DNA of 34,313 bases from an uncultured Treponema sp. Its GTDB lineage: Bacteria; Spirochaetota; Spirochaetia; Treponematales; Treponemataceae. The translations under genes and the position numbers were made by a program. This document shows, one piece after another, positions 14,911 to 23,726 of this stretch (its first letter is position 1; every line of letters starts with the position of its first letter). The notes under the pieces were generated by a model, which made no database searches, was not told the DNA's origin, and was given only the letters and a program-made list of their open reading frames with translations. The stretch spans positions 1 through 34,313 of the forward strand of contig CAKUWD010000006.1 in NCBI GenBank assembly GCA_934699065.1. The letters run 5' to 3'.

Positions 14911-15699
14911 ATGAAAATCGGATGTATTGGAACTGGTGCGATGGGCGGGGCGATTATGCGCGCTGTTTGTAAAAAATATGATGTGAACCAGATTAAGGTT
15001 ACTGACAAAAATGTTGAAATGGGCAAGGCTTTTGCTGCTGAAACCGGCGCAACTTTTGTTGAAGCTAACACTGATGTGCTCGACTGCGATTACATTTTCC
15101 TTGCTGTAAAACCTCAGTTCCTTGGTGATGTTTTTGCAGAAATCGCTGGAAAGATTTCTAACAAGACTGTTGTAATTTCTATGGCAGCCGGAGTAAAAAT
15201 TGAAAAACTCGAAAGCTGGGCACCTAAAGCCCGCTTTATCAGAATGATGCCTAATGTTTGTGCACAGATTGGCGAAGCAATGACTGCCGTTACTTATAAA
15301 GAAAACATTTCTGAGACAGAAGCAAAAACTGCAATTGAAATCCTGAACAGTGCAGGCCGCGTAGAAGTTGTTCCTGAAAAACTTATGGACTGCGTTACTG
15401 CTGTAAGTGGTTCAGGTCCTGCTTTTGTATTCATGTTTATAGAAGCACTTGCTGATGCTGCAGTTCGCTGCGGAATGCCTCGCGCTCAGGCTTACACTTA
15501 CGCAGCTCAGACTGTTTACGGTTCTGCCGGAATGGTTCTGGAAAGTGGAAAGCATCCTGCTGTTCTTAAAGATATGGTATGCTCACCTGCTGGAACTACA
15601 ATTGAAGGTGTAGCTGCTCTCGAAAAGAACAATTTCCGTAATGCAGTAATTGAAGCAGTTACAGCAGCTTGTGAACGTTCTACAGCTTTAGGTAAATAA
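14911..15699 (+). CDS. proC: Pyrroline-5-carboxylate reductase
   Basis: ProC reduces 1-pyrroline-5-carboxylate to proline with NAD(P)H, the last step after ProB and ProA. The N-terminal Rossmann motif is KIGCIGTGAMGGAI; VKPQFLGDV, MPNVCAQIGEAMTAV and the C-terminal CSPAGTTIEGVAALEKNNFR are family hallmarks, with the VSGSGPAFVFMFIEALADAAVRCG helix in between. The frame is open from 14872, but GAGG about 8 bases before ATG 14911 and the glycine-rich start fix the true N-terminus (262 residues). It is separated from proAB by the decayed toxin-antitoxin patch. The MATE gene follows after 6 bases. Confidence 0.97.
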   Translation: MKIGCIGTGAMGGAIMRAVCKKYDVNQIKVTDKNVEMGKAFAAETGATFVEANTDVLDCDYIFLAVKPQFLGDVFAEIAGKISNKTVVISMAAGVKIEKLESWAPKARFIRMMPNVCAQIGEAMTAVTYKENISETEAKTAIEILNSAGRVEVVPEKLMDCVTAVSGSGPAFVFMFIEALADAAVRCGMPRAQAYTYAAQTVYGSAGMVLESGKHPAVLKDMVCSPAGTTIEGVAALEKNNFRNAVIEAVTAACERSTALGK

Positions 15700-15705
15700 T
15701 CAGAT

Positions 15706-17106
15706 ATGGAAAAAAACGCAGACGAACAGTATAACAAAATGGTAAATACACCGGTCTGGAAGCTTATTACAAAGCTTGCCATTCCGACAATTATTTCCAT
15801 GCTGGTAACATCTCTGTACAACATGGCAGACACTTTTTTTGTATCACAGCTTGGTACAGAAGCAAGTGCTGCCGTTGGAATTGTTTTCCCGATTATGTCG
15901 ATTATACAGGCCTGCGGTTTTACTCTCGGAATGGGTTCGGGAAGTCTTGTTTCTATAAGACTTGGACAAAAACGTAACGAAGAAGCGTCTGTTATCAGTT
16001 CTACGGCCTTTTTTGCAGCTTTAAGTGTTGGACTTCTTATTACCTGCTTTGGAAATATTTTTGCCCGGGCTGTCCTTGGTTTTGTCGGAGCCGATGAAAC
16101 TGTTCTTCCTTTTGCCCGTGATTATGCCTTTTTTATTTTCTGGGGTGCTCCTTTCATGTGCGCATCCTTTGTTCTGAACAATGATTTACGTGCAGAAGGA
16201 AAAGCCTTTTTCAGTATGATTGCCCTTACAACCGGCGGCATTCTGAATATGATTCTGGATCCTTTCTTTATTTTCAATGAACTTCCTGTTTTTGGAACCG
16301 GACTTGTTCTAAAAGGATTCGGTTTTGGAATTCGAGGAGCTGCACTTTGTACGCTCATTACTCAGTTCACAAGTTTCTGGCTGCTCTTTTCTTTTTATCT
16401 GAGACGAAAATCTATTTGTCATATAAGTATTAAAAATATTTCGAAAGATTTAAGAGTTCTTGGAAAAGTAACTGCAACAGGTCTTCCTTCTCTGGCCCGC
16501 CAGGGACTTGCAAGTATAGCTTCAATTCTTTTAAACAGAAATGCAGCTCTGTTTGGAATTTCTGCAATTGCAGCAATGTCTATTGTCGGTAAAATCATAA
16601 TGTTTATTGCAAGTATGATGATCGGAATTGGACAGGGCTTTAGTCCTGTAAGCGGATATAATTATGGTGCAAAACGTTATGACCGTGTAAAAAAAGCATA
16701 TATTTTCCTTGTAGCAAGCGGGGCATGTGTTATGTCTGTATTTGCTGCTGCCGCTGTAATTTTTGCGCCACAGATTATTGCAGCCTTTCGTAATGACCCT
16801 GGTGTTATTGAAGTTGGAACTGTTGCTTTACGCTGGCAGGCAGCCTTCCTTCCTCTTCATGCGTTGATTGTTGGAACAAATATGCTGATGCAGTCTACAC
16901 GTCATATAAAAGCAGCAACCTTCCTTTCAATGAACAGGCAGGGTATTTATTTTATTCCTGCCATTTTGATTTTACCACAAATCTTTGGACTTTTTGGTGT
17001 TGAAATAAGCCAGGCTGTAGCTGATTTATTCAGTACCTTTACTGCCATTCCTTATATGATCTGGTTCTTCAGAAAGTTACCTCAAACAGAAACTACCACT
17101 TGTTAG
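15706..17106 (+). CDS. MATE-family multidrug/metabolite exporter
   Basis: This 466-residue polytopic inner-membrane protein has about 12 hydrophobic segments in two halves. The start (VWKLITKLAIPTIISMLVTSLYNMADTFFVSQLG) and the second-half signature (GIGQGFSPVSGYNYGAKRYDRVKKA) are typical of the MATE family, which exports drugs or metabolites with sodium or proton antiport. The substrate cannot be read from sequence. It starts 6 bases after proC with no clear ribosome-binding site, so it is probably co-transcribed and coupled to proC. Its stop overlaps the converging ydcF-type gene by 4 bases. Confidence 0.93.
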   Translation: MEKNADEQYNKMVNTPVWKLITKLAIPTIISMLVTSLYNMADTFFVSQLGTEASAAVGIVFPIMSIIQACGFTLGMGSGSLVSIRLGQKRNEEASVISSTAFFAALSVGLLITCFGNIFARAVLGFVGADETVLPFARDYAFFIFWGAPFMCASFVLNNDLRAEGKAFFSMIALTTGGILNMILDPFFIFNELPVFGTGLVLKGFGFGIRGAALCTLITQFTSFWLLFSFYLRRKSICHISIKNISKDLRVLGKVTATGLPSLARQGLASIASILLNRNAALFGISAIAAMSIVGKIIMFIASMMIGIGQGFSPVSGYNYGAKRYDRVKKAYIFLVASGACVMSVFAAAAVIFAPQIIAAFRNDPGVIEVGTVALRWQAAFLPLHALIVGTNMLMQSTRHIKAATFLSMNRQGIYFIPAILILPQIFGLFGVEISQAVADLFSTFTAIPYMIWFFRKLPQTETTTC

Positions 17107-17924
17107 TTAACAAAACATTTTGGTTCTCCAGTAAACAGAATCCTGAGATTTAATTTTATATATGCACAAATTTCGCGAAGATAACAGTGCGGAATATAAA
17201 TAGCAGGACAATGTGCCGGAATTCCTTTTACATCTGTAAAGCCTATTCTTCGCGCGAGTCTTTCTGCTCTGCGTAAATGAAAGTGATTTGTCACAACTAC
17301 AGTAGGAGTATCTAAAATCTCCTGTATGCTGATTCCTTTATATTCAGCAATCATTTTACAGCTGAACTGAAAATTCTGAATTGTATCCTTTGCCTGATCT
17401 TCAACAAGAATTCTTCCTGGCTCAATACCTCTGATTACAAGCTGATTCTTAAGTTCTGGAGCTTCTGCAAAAGGAAGCCATTTAAGAGTTCCTCCAGTTA
17501 CAACACAAATTGAATCCGGATTTGCTTTTAAGTACTCAGCAGTTTTTTCTACACGATTTATAACTGATTTTGGAAGCTTTCCTTCTTTATCTATTCCTCC
17601 ACCAAGTAATATAACATGGTCAGCCTTATCATTTATCGAAACAACAGATGGATTAAGAATAAATGTCAAATTAATTATCGAAATCAAAACAACTGCAGAG
17701 AATAAACTAACGAAAGTTAGTTTTACCCACCTTTTCCAGGTGCTCCAGAAAGAGTGCCCTTTTTTAATTCTGTATATTCCAAGAAAAATCAGATAACCAC
17801 CAAAGGCAATCCATATATGAGTAAAGGAAACTACAATATCCAGAGAAGTTCCCGGATTCAAAAGTATAAGAGTTGCATCATAGGCTATGCAGAGTATTCC
17901 AAAAATAATCAAAACAATATTCAT
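17103..17924 (-). CDS. YdcF/SanA-type DUF218 membrane protein
   Basis: This 273-residue protein has about three or four N-terminal hydrophobic segments (to about residue 95) followed by a DUF218 domain: VILLGGGIDKEGKLPKSVINRV, then ICVVTGGT, then ILVEDQAKDTIQNF and VVVTNHFHLRRAERLARR. Related proteins are linked to envelope integrity and barrier function, but the biochemical activity is uncertain. It starts 3 bases after the hrpB stop, with AAAGGA inside the end of hrpB as its ribosome-binding site, so it is the last gene of a minus-strand operon with the phosphatase and hrpB. Confidence 0.85.
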   Translation of the reverse strand: MNIVLIIFGILCIAYDATLILLNPGTSLDIVVSFTHIWIAFGGYLIFLGIYRIKKGHSFWSTWKRWVKLTFVSLFSAVVLISIINLTFILNPSVVSINDKADHVILLGGGIDKEGKLPKSVINRVEKTAEYLKANPDSICVVTGGTLKWLPFAEAPELKNQLVIRGIEPGRILVEDQAKDTIQNFQFSCKMIAEYKGISIQEILDTPTVVVTNHFHLRRAERLARRIGFTDVKGIPAHCPAIYIPHCYLREICAYIKLNLRILFTGEPKCFVN

Positions 17925-17927
17925 ATT

Positions 17928-20315
17928 CTATTCCTTTTCTATAACCCTAAAATTCCAGTTATGTTTAGGATACCGGCCTTTCATTTCCTTACAGATTTCA
18001 ACCCAGGCTCCCGTCCAGAAATGTTCCAGATCTTCTGTTACCTGAAGAGGACGGCTTGCAGGCGAAAGCAGTCGTAAAAGAACTTTTTTTCCACAAATTT
18101 TCGGAGTTTGAAAACAGCCAAAAATACGCTGAATTATTATTTCTATAACTGGCTTTATTTCTGCCTGTTTTTCGTATTTTACTTTACAGCGTCGGCCGTT
18201 TTCAAGAGTAAGCATTTCTGGAGCAAGACGATCTATTTCAGCTCCTTCAAGATACCAATACAAAGCATCATAAACTGTAGAAGCTGTAAGTGTGTTTTTC
18301 CCACCAAGAAAAGGAGTAAGCCATTCATTTGCATATAATTTTAATCTGGAATACAAATTATTATGAATATCTTCTTCTTTTTCTGAATCTTGTAAATTTT
18401 GCTGCTCTATGAACTCTGCACGCAGTAAAAGACTTTCACATTTTGCATCAAATGGAAGACAGTCTATTCCTTTTTCTTTGATTTCTGTAAGCCAGGCCTG
18501 TGCATAATCACCATCAGAAAGGGCAATTTTCTTTGAAGAAAGAACGATTTCTCCAAAGCATTTTACTTCAAATTTCTGCAAAGTCCCTTGAGTAAATGAA
18601 CAAATTTGTCGAATTTCGCTGTGTTTTTCCAAAAATTCATTGATTTTAGGCTCTTCAAGCTCGACTAAATCAAAAATTACAGCCTCTTTGTCACCTGCAG
18701 TTACATCAGGTGCACAAAGCCAGAGCGGAGCATTTCTATTATACAAACGGGCTTGTCTACCTCCTGCAAACTTATATTCTGCAGGTTCTACACCTGCCTC
18801 GCTTGTACGTTTAGCAAGCCTGTCAGGATAGCCGCTTAATATCAAAAAATCATATTCGCTATCTTCCTGAAAATCTTTACAGTTACATCCCTTCAAACGA
18901 CGTTCCAGATCAATAATAAACCTTTTTTGTAATTCAACAGATGAACGGGAATATGAACTGAATTTTATCAAAAGCTCCTGCCCTTCTCTGCTTAATTTTC
19001 CTGCACTTTTGTCAAAGGCCATTAGTGCAATTCCTGCCAGCCGTGGATGAATACCAAGAGTAAGCGCAGCTTTTCCTTTTTCTGTAATTCTTCCATCTTT
19101 TTTTATCATGCCTAACTGCTGTAAAAGCCTGACACTTTCTGTCCAGGCAGCAACAGAAGGACTATCCAGCCAGTCAATTCCTTCAACAGAATAAATACCT
19201 CGTTCACTGCATTCAAGAACAAGCGGAACAAGGTCAGCCCGTAAAATTTCCGGAGGAAAATCTTTTACACGAACGTCGTGCTTTTCCCAAAGCCTTATAC
19301 AGGTACCTTCGCAAAGACGGCCCGCACGACCTTTTCTTTGTTCAGCAGAAAACTCACTTTCTTTTTCTGTAGTCAGTTTTTCCATTCCGGTATTTATATC
19401 CATTCTGTTTACACGTGAAAGGCCGCTATCTATTACTACATTTACTCCCGGAACTGTAAGTGATGTTTCCGCAATTGCCGAAGAAAGAATTACACGCCTT
19501 TTGCCGGCAGACCTTGCCGGTGAAATAATACGCTTTTGTTCTTCAAGAGAAATACTTGAATGAAGAATGCATAACTCATTTTCACTATCATCAGAGAATT
19601 CATTTGTTTCAAGAAGAGCTTCCTGCGCTTTACGTATATCAGAAATTCCAGGCAGAAAAACCAGAATATTACCAGAATCACCAGCATATCTTATTCCCTG
19701 CCGCACAGCACTTACTATAGATTTTTCCGGCTCATAAACCACATTCACCGCAAACTGCCGTCCAGGAATGGAAATTACAGGAACCTCTTCCGGTGGTTTC
19801 GGCAAGCTCAACCACCTTTGCAGCTTCTTTGTATCTATAGTGGCTGACATAATTACAACAAAAAGATCATCGCGTAGCTGCATGGCTTCTTTTAAAAAGG
19901 CCAGTGCAAGATCTGTGTTTACCGAACGTTCATGAAACTCATCAAGCACAACAACATTGTAATCCTCAAGAGCAGGATCACTCTGCAGCTGTCTCACAAG
20001 AATTGCTTCCGTAACAACTTCAAGCCGCGTCTCACACGTTATCTTACTTTCCAGATGAATCTTATAACCAACCTCTTCCGCTTTTTCATTCAATTCACTT
20101 ACACGATTAGCCACTCCTAATACAGCAATTCGTCGCGGCTCAGTCATTATTATTTTTCCAGAGAAATTTTCGAGTAAAGCAAGGGGCAGTACGGTAGATT
20201 TTCCTGCAGCTGTTTCTGCAGTTAAAACCAAAAAATGTGACGGGGATTTTTTAAGCGTATCACAAATCTGTTCCAGATATGGAGTAATCGGAAACTTTTG
20301 TATTTCTTCTGTCAT
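17928..20315 (-). CDS. hrpB: ATP-dependent helicase HrpB (DEAH-type)
   Basis: The 795 residues are close to the E. coli length of 809. The order is Walker A TAETAAGKST (32-41), motif II as DEFH (125-128), motif III SATID (157-161), motif VI QRKGRAGR, then the HrpB-specific C-terminal domain. The cellular role of HrpB is poorly known. Residues 167-175 (RWLSLPKPP) are encoded by a copy of the dispersed palindrome (19792-19816), between SATIDTKKLQ and the PVISIPGRQFAV strand, where other HrpB proteins have only a short turn. The gene starts 1 base after the phosphatase stop, without a ribosome-binding site, so translation probably depends on coupling. Confidence 0.95.
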   Translation of the reverse strand: MTEEIQKFPITPYLEQICDTLKKSPSHFLVLTAETAAGKSTVLPLALLENFSGKIIMTEPRRIAVLGVANRVSELNEKAEEVGYKIHLESKITCETRLEVVTEAILVRQLQSDPALEDYNVVVLDEFHERSVNTDLALAFLKEAMQLRDDLFVVIMSATIDTKKLQRWLSLPKPPEEVPVISIPGRQFAVNVVYEPEKSIVSAVRQGIRYAGDSGNILVFLPGISDIRKAQEALLETNEFSDDSENELCILHSSISLEEQKRIISPARSAGKRRVILSSAIAETSLTVPGVNVVIDSGLSRVNRMDINTGMEKLTTEKESEFSAEQRKGRAGRLCEGTCIRLWEKHDVRVKDFPPEILRADLVPLVLECSERGIYSVEGIDWLDSPSVAAWTESVRLLQQLGMIKKDGRITEKGKAALTLGIHPRLAGIALMAFDKSAGKLSREGQELLIKFSSYSRSSVELQKRFIIDLERRLKGCNCKDFQEDSEYDFLILSGYPDRLAKRTSEAGVEPAEYKFAGGRQARLYNRNAPLWLCAPDVTAGDKEAVIFDLVELEEPKINEFLEKHSEIRQICSFTQGTLQKFEVKCFGEIVLSSKKIALSDGDYAQAWLTEIKEKGIDCLPFDAKCESLLLRAEFIEQQNLQDSEKEEDIHNNLYSRLKLYANEWLTPFLGGKNTLTASTVYDALYWYLEGAEIDRLAPEMLTLENGRRCKVKYEKQAEIKPVIEIIIQRIFGCFQTPKICGKKVLLRLLSPASRPLQVTEDLEHFWTGAWVEICKEMKGRYPKHNWNFRVIEKE
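19792..19816 (-). repeat. Short-form palindromic repeat inserted in frame in hrpB
   Basis: On the minus strand GGTGGTTGAG, then CTTGC, then CGAAACCACC: 25 bases, perfect 7-bp outer stem. It is translated within HrpB residues 167-175 (RWLSLPKPP). The same short form lies upstream of proA at 10671. Confidence 0.85.
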
Positions 20316-20316
20316 A

Positions 20317-21636
20317 TTATTTTTTCAAAACAATTATTGTAAGATCATCATTCTGTTCACGACTGCCACAGAAAGAATAAATACTGTTTGCAATAAAACT
20401 AACCTGTTCAGCAGACGAGCGGCCAATTACAACTTTTGCTGCTTCCAGAAGCCTCTTTTTGCCAAAATATTCATTGTTTTCATTTTTGATATCAACAACA
20501 CCGTCAGAGAAAAGAATCAGTTCATCTCCATCTTCAAAATCATAAAACATGGATTCATAATAAACAGGAAAGCCTGCAATACCTATAACACCTACAGACT
20601 TTTCACTAAGTTTTATAAAATTACATTCACCTGTTTTTTTTCTGTAAAGAATTGGAGCCGGATGTCCTGCATCTACAAGTTCAAATTTATCTTCAAAAAG
20701 ACGAACAAGAGCACCCGTAAGATAATTCTGTATTTCACCTTTTTCTTCGATTACACGGTCATTGATTCTATTTACAATTTCCCAAAGCTCTACATCTTTT
20801 TGATTATAAAATTCCTGATGAATAATATTTTTCACAAGCATTGTTACAAGACCAGATGAAATTCCATGTCCCGAAACATCAAAAACTCCAAGTCCATCAA
20901 GTCTGTCGCCAGTTTTATAAAAATCATAAAGGTCGCCGGAAACTCCAACCATAGGACGGCTGAAATAAGCAACTTCATATTTTTTTATATTATCAACATC
21001 TTGTCTGAAAAAACTCTGCTGAATTACCGAAGCCATTTTGATTTCATTTTCCAGCGAATCACTATGGTTTTTCAGATACATCTCGATTCGATAAACAACA
21101 CGTGTATAAATTAAAATCACAAAAATAATCATGAAGACTGTGATTGTAATATTCATACAACGGATTGCAAACATAACTGTTTGCGGCACATCAGAATGCG
21201 GCTCGATATTTCTGCATGAAAAATAAATATACAAAAGGGAACTTAATGCAGTTACAGGAAGCGCATAACGTTTTTTATTTTCAAAAACCAGAAAGGGTAA
21301 AAGACCCATAAGCAAAATAAAGGAATGGAAACTGGTATATGAACCCAGAAAATAATCAGCCAATATCTGATGCAAAATAACTTCCACCAGCGCAATCATG
21401 TAAGGCAAAACATAAGACTTTAATTTTGGAATACAAATAAGAATAGACAGAAAAACTGTTATACTAAAAAAATTGTAGTAGAACATCTGCTGTATATCAA
21501 TAATGTGGAAAAAAATACAAATAGCAATATGATATAAAAGCGAACATGCTGTAACAAAAAATGAAACAACTCTTGCCCGCTGATAAGAAGAGGTAAGACT
21601 ATTCAATCCTTTTTTCACTTTCTGTTTCAAATTCAT
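20317..21636 (-). CDS. Membrane PP2C-type (SpoIIE/RsbU-like) serine phosphatase
   Basis: The frame opens at 21717, but that N-terminal stretch is unlike the rest; ATG 21636 has a TATAAT ending 6 bases upstream and gives 439 residues (MNLKQKVKKGLNSL). About six hydrophobic segments lie in the first half, then a linker with KNHSDSLENEIKMASVIQQSFF, then the PP2C domain: VGVSGDLYDFY, LGVFDVSGHGISSGLVTML, LTGALVRLFEDKFELVDAGH, DGDELILFSDGVVD and a final NDDLTIIVLKK. The metal-binding aspartates are present. Such proteins usually dephosphorylate anti-anti-sigma factors (STAS proteins); none is encoded nearby. It is head to head with the cyclase pair and upstream of hrpB, separated by a single base. 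Confidence 0.88.
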   Translation of the reverse strand: MNLKQKVKKGLNSLTSSYQRARVVSFFVTACSLLYHIAICIFFHIIDIQQMFYYNFFSITVFLSILICIPKLKSYVLPYMIALVEVILHQILADYFLGSYTSFHSFILLMGLLPFLVFENKKRYALPVTALSSLLYIYFSCRNIEPHSDVPQTVMFAIRCMNITITVFMIIFVILIYTRVVYRIEMYLKNHSDSLENEIKMASVIQQSFFRQDVDNIKKYEVAYFSRPMVGVSGDLYDFYKTGDRLDGLGVFDVSGHGISSGLVTMLVKNIIHQEFYNQKDVELWEIVNRINDRVIEEKGEIQNYLTGALVRLFEDKFELVDAGHPAPILYRKKTGECNFIKLSEKSVGVIGIAGFPVYYESMFYDFEDGDELILFSDGVVDIKNENNEYFGKKRLLEAAKVVIGRSSAEQVSFIANSIYSFCGSREQNDDLTIIVLKK

Positions 21637-21642
21637 CACTAA

Positions 21643-21671
21643 ATTATATCTTGTTTTTACAGTTTTGACAC
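21643..21671 (-). promoter_or_regulatory. Promoter of the SpoIIE-type phosphatase operon, leaderless configuration
   Basis: On the minus strand GTGTCA (plus 21666-21671), 17-base spacer, TATAAT (21643-21648), then 6 bases to the ATG at 21636. Confidence 0.5.
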
Positions 21672-21785
21672 GCTTATTTTTTGAATAGTGATAATTTCCA
21701 AAGAAATAAAAAATCATTTAATTAATAGAAAAAGTAGCCTATAATATAAGAAGAAGAGTTAAAATATTTAATTAAGGAGAGATTT

Positions 21786-23726
21786 TTGAAAAAACATTTC
21801 AAAATATTTTTGACATTCCTTCTATTTACAATTTCAACATCTCTTTTCGCAGAAAATGATATTAATTTGATTCGCCTTGATGGTAAATGGGAATTATTCT
21901 TAAAAAAAACTCCAGAGCAAACCTTTACTCTTGTTGATAGAAAACAGGCTGCTGATTTTATGTGCGAAGTTCCTGGTGACTGGAATAAAGAAGTTATTGC
22001 TTCCGGCGAAACTGCTCCAGAAACTTATGGCTGCTACAGATACGTTTACAGTAACCTGCAGCCTGAAAAAGAATATGCTCTTTTCATGAATGAATCTCCA
22101 GGAACTTCCAGTGCGATTTATATTAACAGAAAAAAAACAGCTCAAAGCGGAAACCCTTTCCCACTTGCAAGTCCTGATTTTTCTGAAAAACTTAATTCCT
22201 ATGTAAAATCTAATTCTGTAAGCAAACCGATTTTCTGTACCTTTTATCCGGATAAAAATGGAAATGCAGAAATCATAATTTTCGTATCAAATTATTTTTA
22301 TAGAAAAGGCGGTCTTTGGGACACTGTATTCTTTGGCACAAGTAAAAGAATTTCTCAGTTCAATACATTATCTCTTGTTTTGTATTCCATCATTATCGGA
22401 AGCCTTTTATTCATCAGCCTTTTGAACATTGTGCAATTTCTTTTCAATCATAAAAGAATTGAATATCTTTATCTTGGTCTTGCATCTTTAGTTTTTGCCC
22501 TGCGAGTTGGTACTGCCGGTTATTCTTCTTTTTCAATTCTTTTTCCAAAGATGCCATCAGAAATCAATATTAAACTTGAATACCTTGCTTTATGGGTTGC
22601 TCCAATTTCTATTCTGCAGATGCTGTTTTCCATTTATCCTTCAAAGACCCGTTTTATTGTTTTTAACTTCATAAAAGAAAAAGCTCTGCGCCATTCTATC
22701 ATTACAATTGTTACGATACTTGGGATTCTTTCGCTTGTACTTCCTGCTTATTATTCAAATCGTCTCGTTCCTGTAATGCAGATAGGAATGGGAATCATTG
22801 CGCTTTATGTTGTTATATTCAGTATATCTAATTTAATCAAACAAAAAAAATATTCACTCTATAATTTTTTAAGCTATTTTACATTGTGTATAGGAGCCTT
22901 TGTTGATACAGCTTATACAAAAATAAAAACCTTAATGCCTATTTCACTCTTTCCTTTCTTCATTGTAATTTTTGTTGTAATTCAGATTATTATGCTTGCG
23001 GCAATTCAGAATGATATTTATAAAACAACGACAAAAGCTTCTAATGATTTGAAACGCCTTAACGAAGCTTATCTGCGTTTTGTTCCAAAAGAATTCCTGC
23101 AGCTGCTTAATAAAGATTCTATTACAAAAACAAAACTCGGTGATTACTCCAATATTGAAATGAGTATTATTTTCTCAAAAGTAGACATTGAATGTAAAAA
23201 ATCTGAACCATCTCTTGAAGATCATTTTGTAATATTCAATGAATATCTTAAATTAGTTTCACCTATCATAAAAAAATATGATGGCTTTGTAAGTAAATTC
23301 TTAAGCGGTGGTTTTATGGCTCTCTTCCCGAATTCCGAACTTGATGCAGTAAGAACCGCCCTGGAAATAAATGACTGTGTAAAACGCTTTAATCAATCAG
23401 ATATATGTAAAAATTATGAAATTAATCCTTACATTGCAGTTCACTACGGAAAAATGATTATTGGAACAATCGGTGAAGAAGGTCGTCTGGATGATACTGT
23501 AATTTCTGATACAGTTAATACAGCAGCACGAATAGAAAGTGTTTGTGAAAGATTAAAGAAAAATATTATCATCTCACAATCTTTAGAAAAATTAATGTCG
23601 CAGAATAATACACTTCAATACGAAATCAAAGAGCTTGAAGCAATGTATGTAAAAGGAAAAGAAAAGCCGCTTCAGCTTTATGAATTATCAAGAAAAAATA
23701 AAAAAACAACAGGAGAGGAATCATGA
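21786..23726 (+). CDS. 7TM-sensor class III nucleotide cyclase, metal-site-deficient (C2-like) subunit
   Basis: The architecture is a signal peptide (to about residue 22), an exported jelly-roll-like domain (about 28-185: DGKWELFL, VPGDWNKE, GCYRYVYSN), seven hydrophobic segments (about 195-410; 7TMR-DISM type), a linker RFVPKEFLQLLNKDSI, then a class III cyclase domain (about 455-635). Both metal-binding aspartates are replaced: K465 in IIFSKVD and G508 in KFLSGGFMALF. K504, T571, N578 and R582 (DTVNTAAR) remain; these give base selection and transition-state contacts. Alone it should be inactive; with the next gene product it could complete one active site. The start is a TTG behind a strong AAGGAGAG. 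The stop overlaps the next start by 4 bases. Confidence 0.9.
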   Translation: MKKHFKIFLTFLLFTISTSLFAENDINLIRLDGKWELFLKKTPEQTFTLVDRKQAADFMCEVPGDWNKEVIASGETAPETYGCYRYVYSNLQPEKEYALFMNESPGTSSAIYINRKKTAQSGNPFPLASPDFSEKLNSYVKSNSVSKPIFCTFYPDKNGNAEIIIFVSNYFYRKGGLWDTVFFGTSKRISQFNTLSLVLYSIIIGSLLFISLLNIVQFLFNHKRIEYLYLGLASLVFALRVGTAGYSSFSILFPKMPSEINIKLEYLALWVAPISILQMLFSIYPSKTRFIVFNFIKEKALRHSIITIVTILGILSLVLPAYYSNRLVPVMQIGMGIIALYVVIFSISNLIKQKKYSLYNFLSYFTLCIGAFVDTAYTKIKTLMPISLFPFFIVIFVVIQIIMLAAIQNDIYKTTTKASNDLKRLNEAYLRFVPKEFLQLLNKDSITKTKLGDYSNIEMSIIFSKVDIECKKSEPSLEDHFVIFNEYLKLVSPIIKKYDGFVSKFLSGGFMALFPNSELDAVRTALEINDCVKRFNQSDICKNYEINPYIAVHYGKMIIGTIGEEGRLDDTVISDTVNTAARIESVCERLKKNIIISQSLEKLMSQNNTLQYEIKELEAMYVKGKEKPLQLYELSRKNKKTTGEES

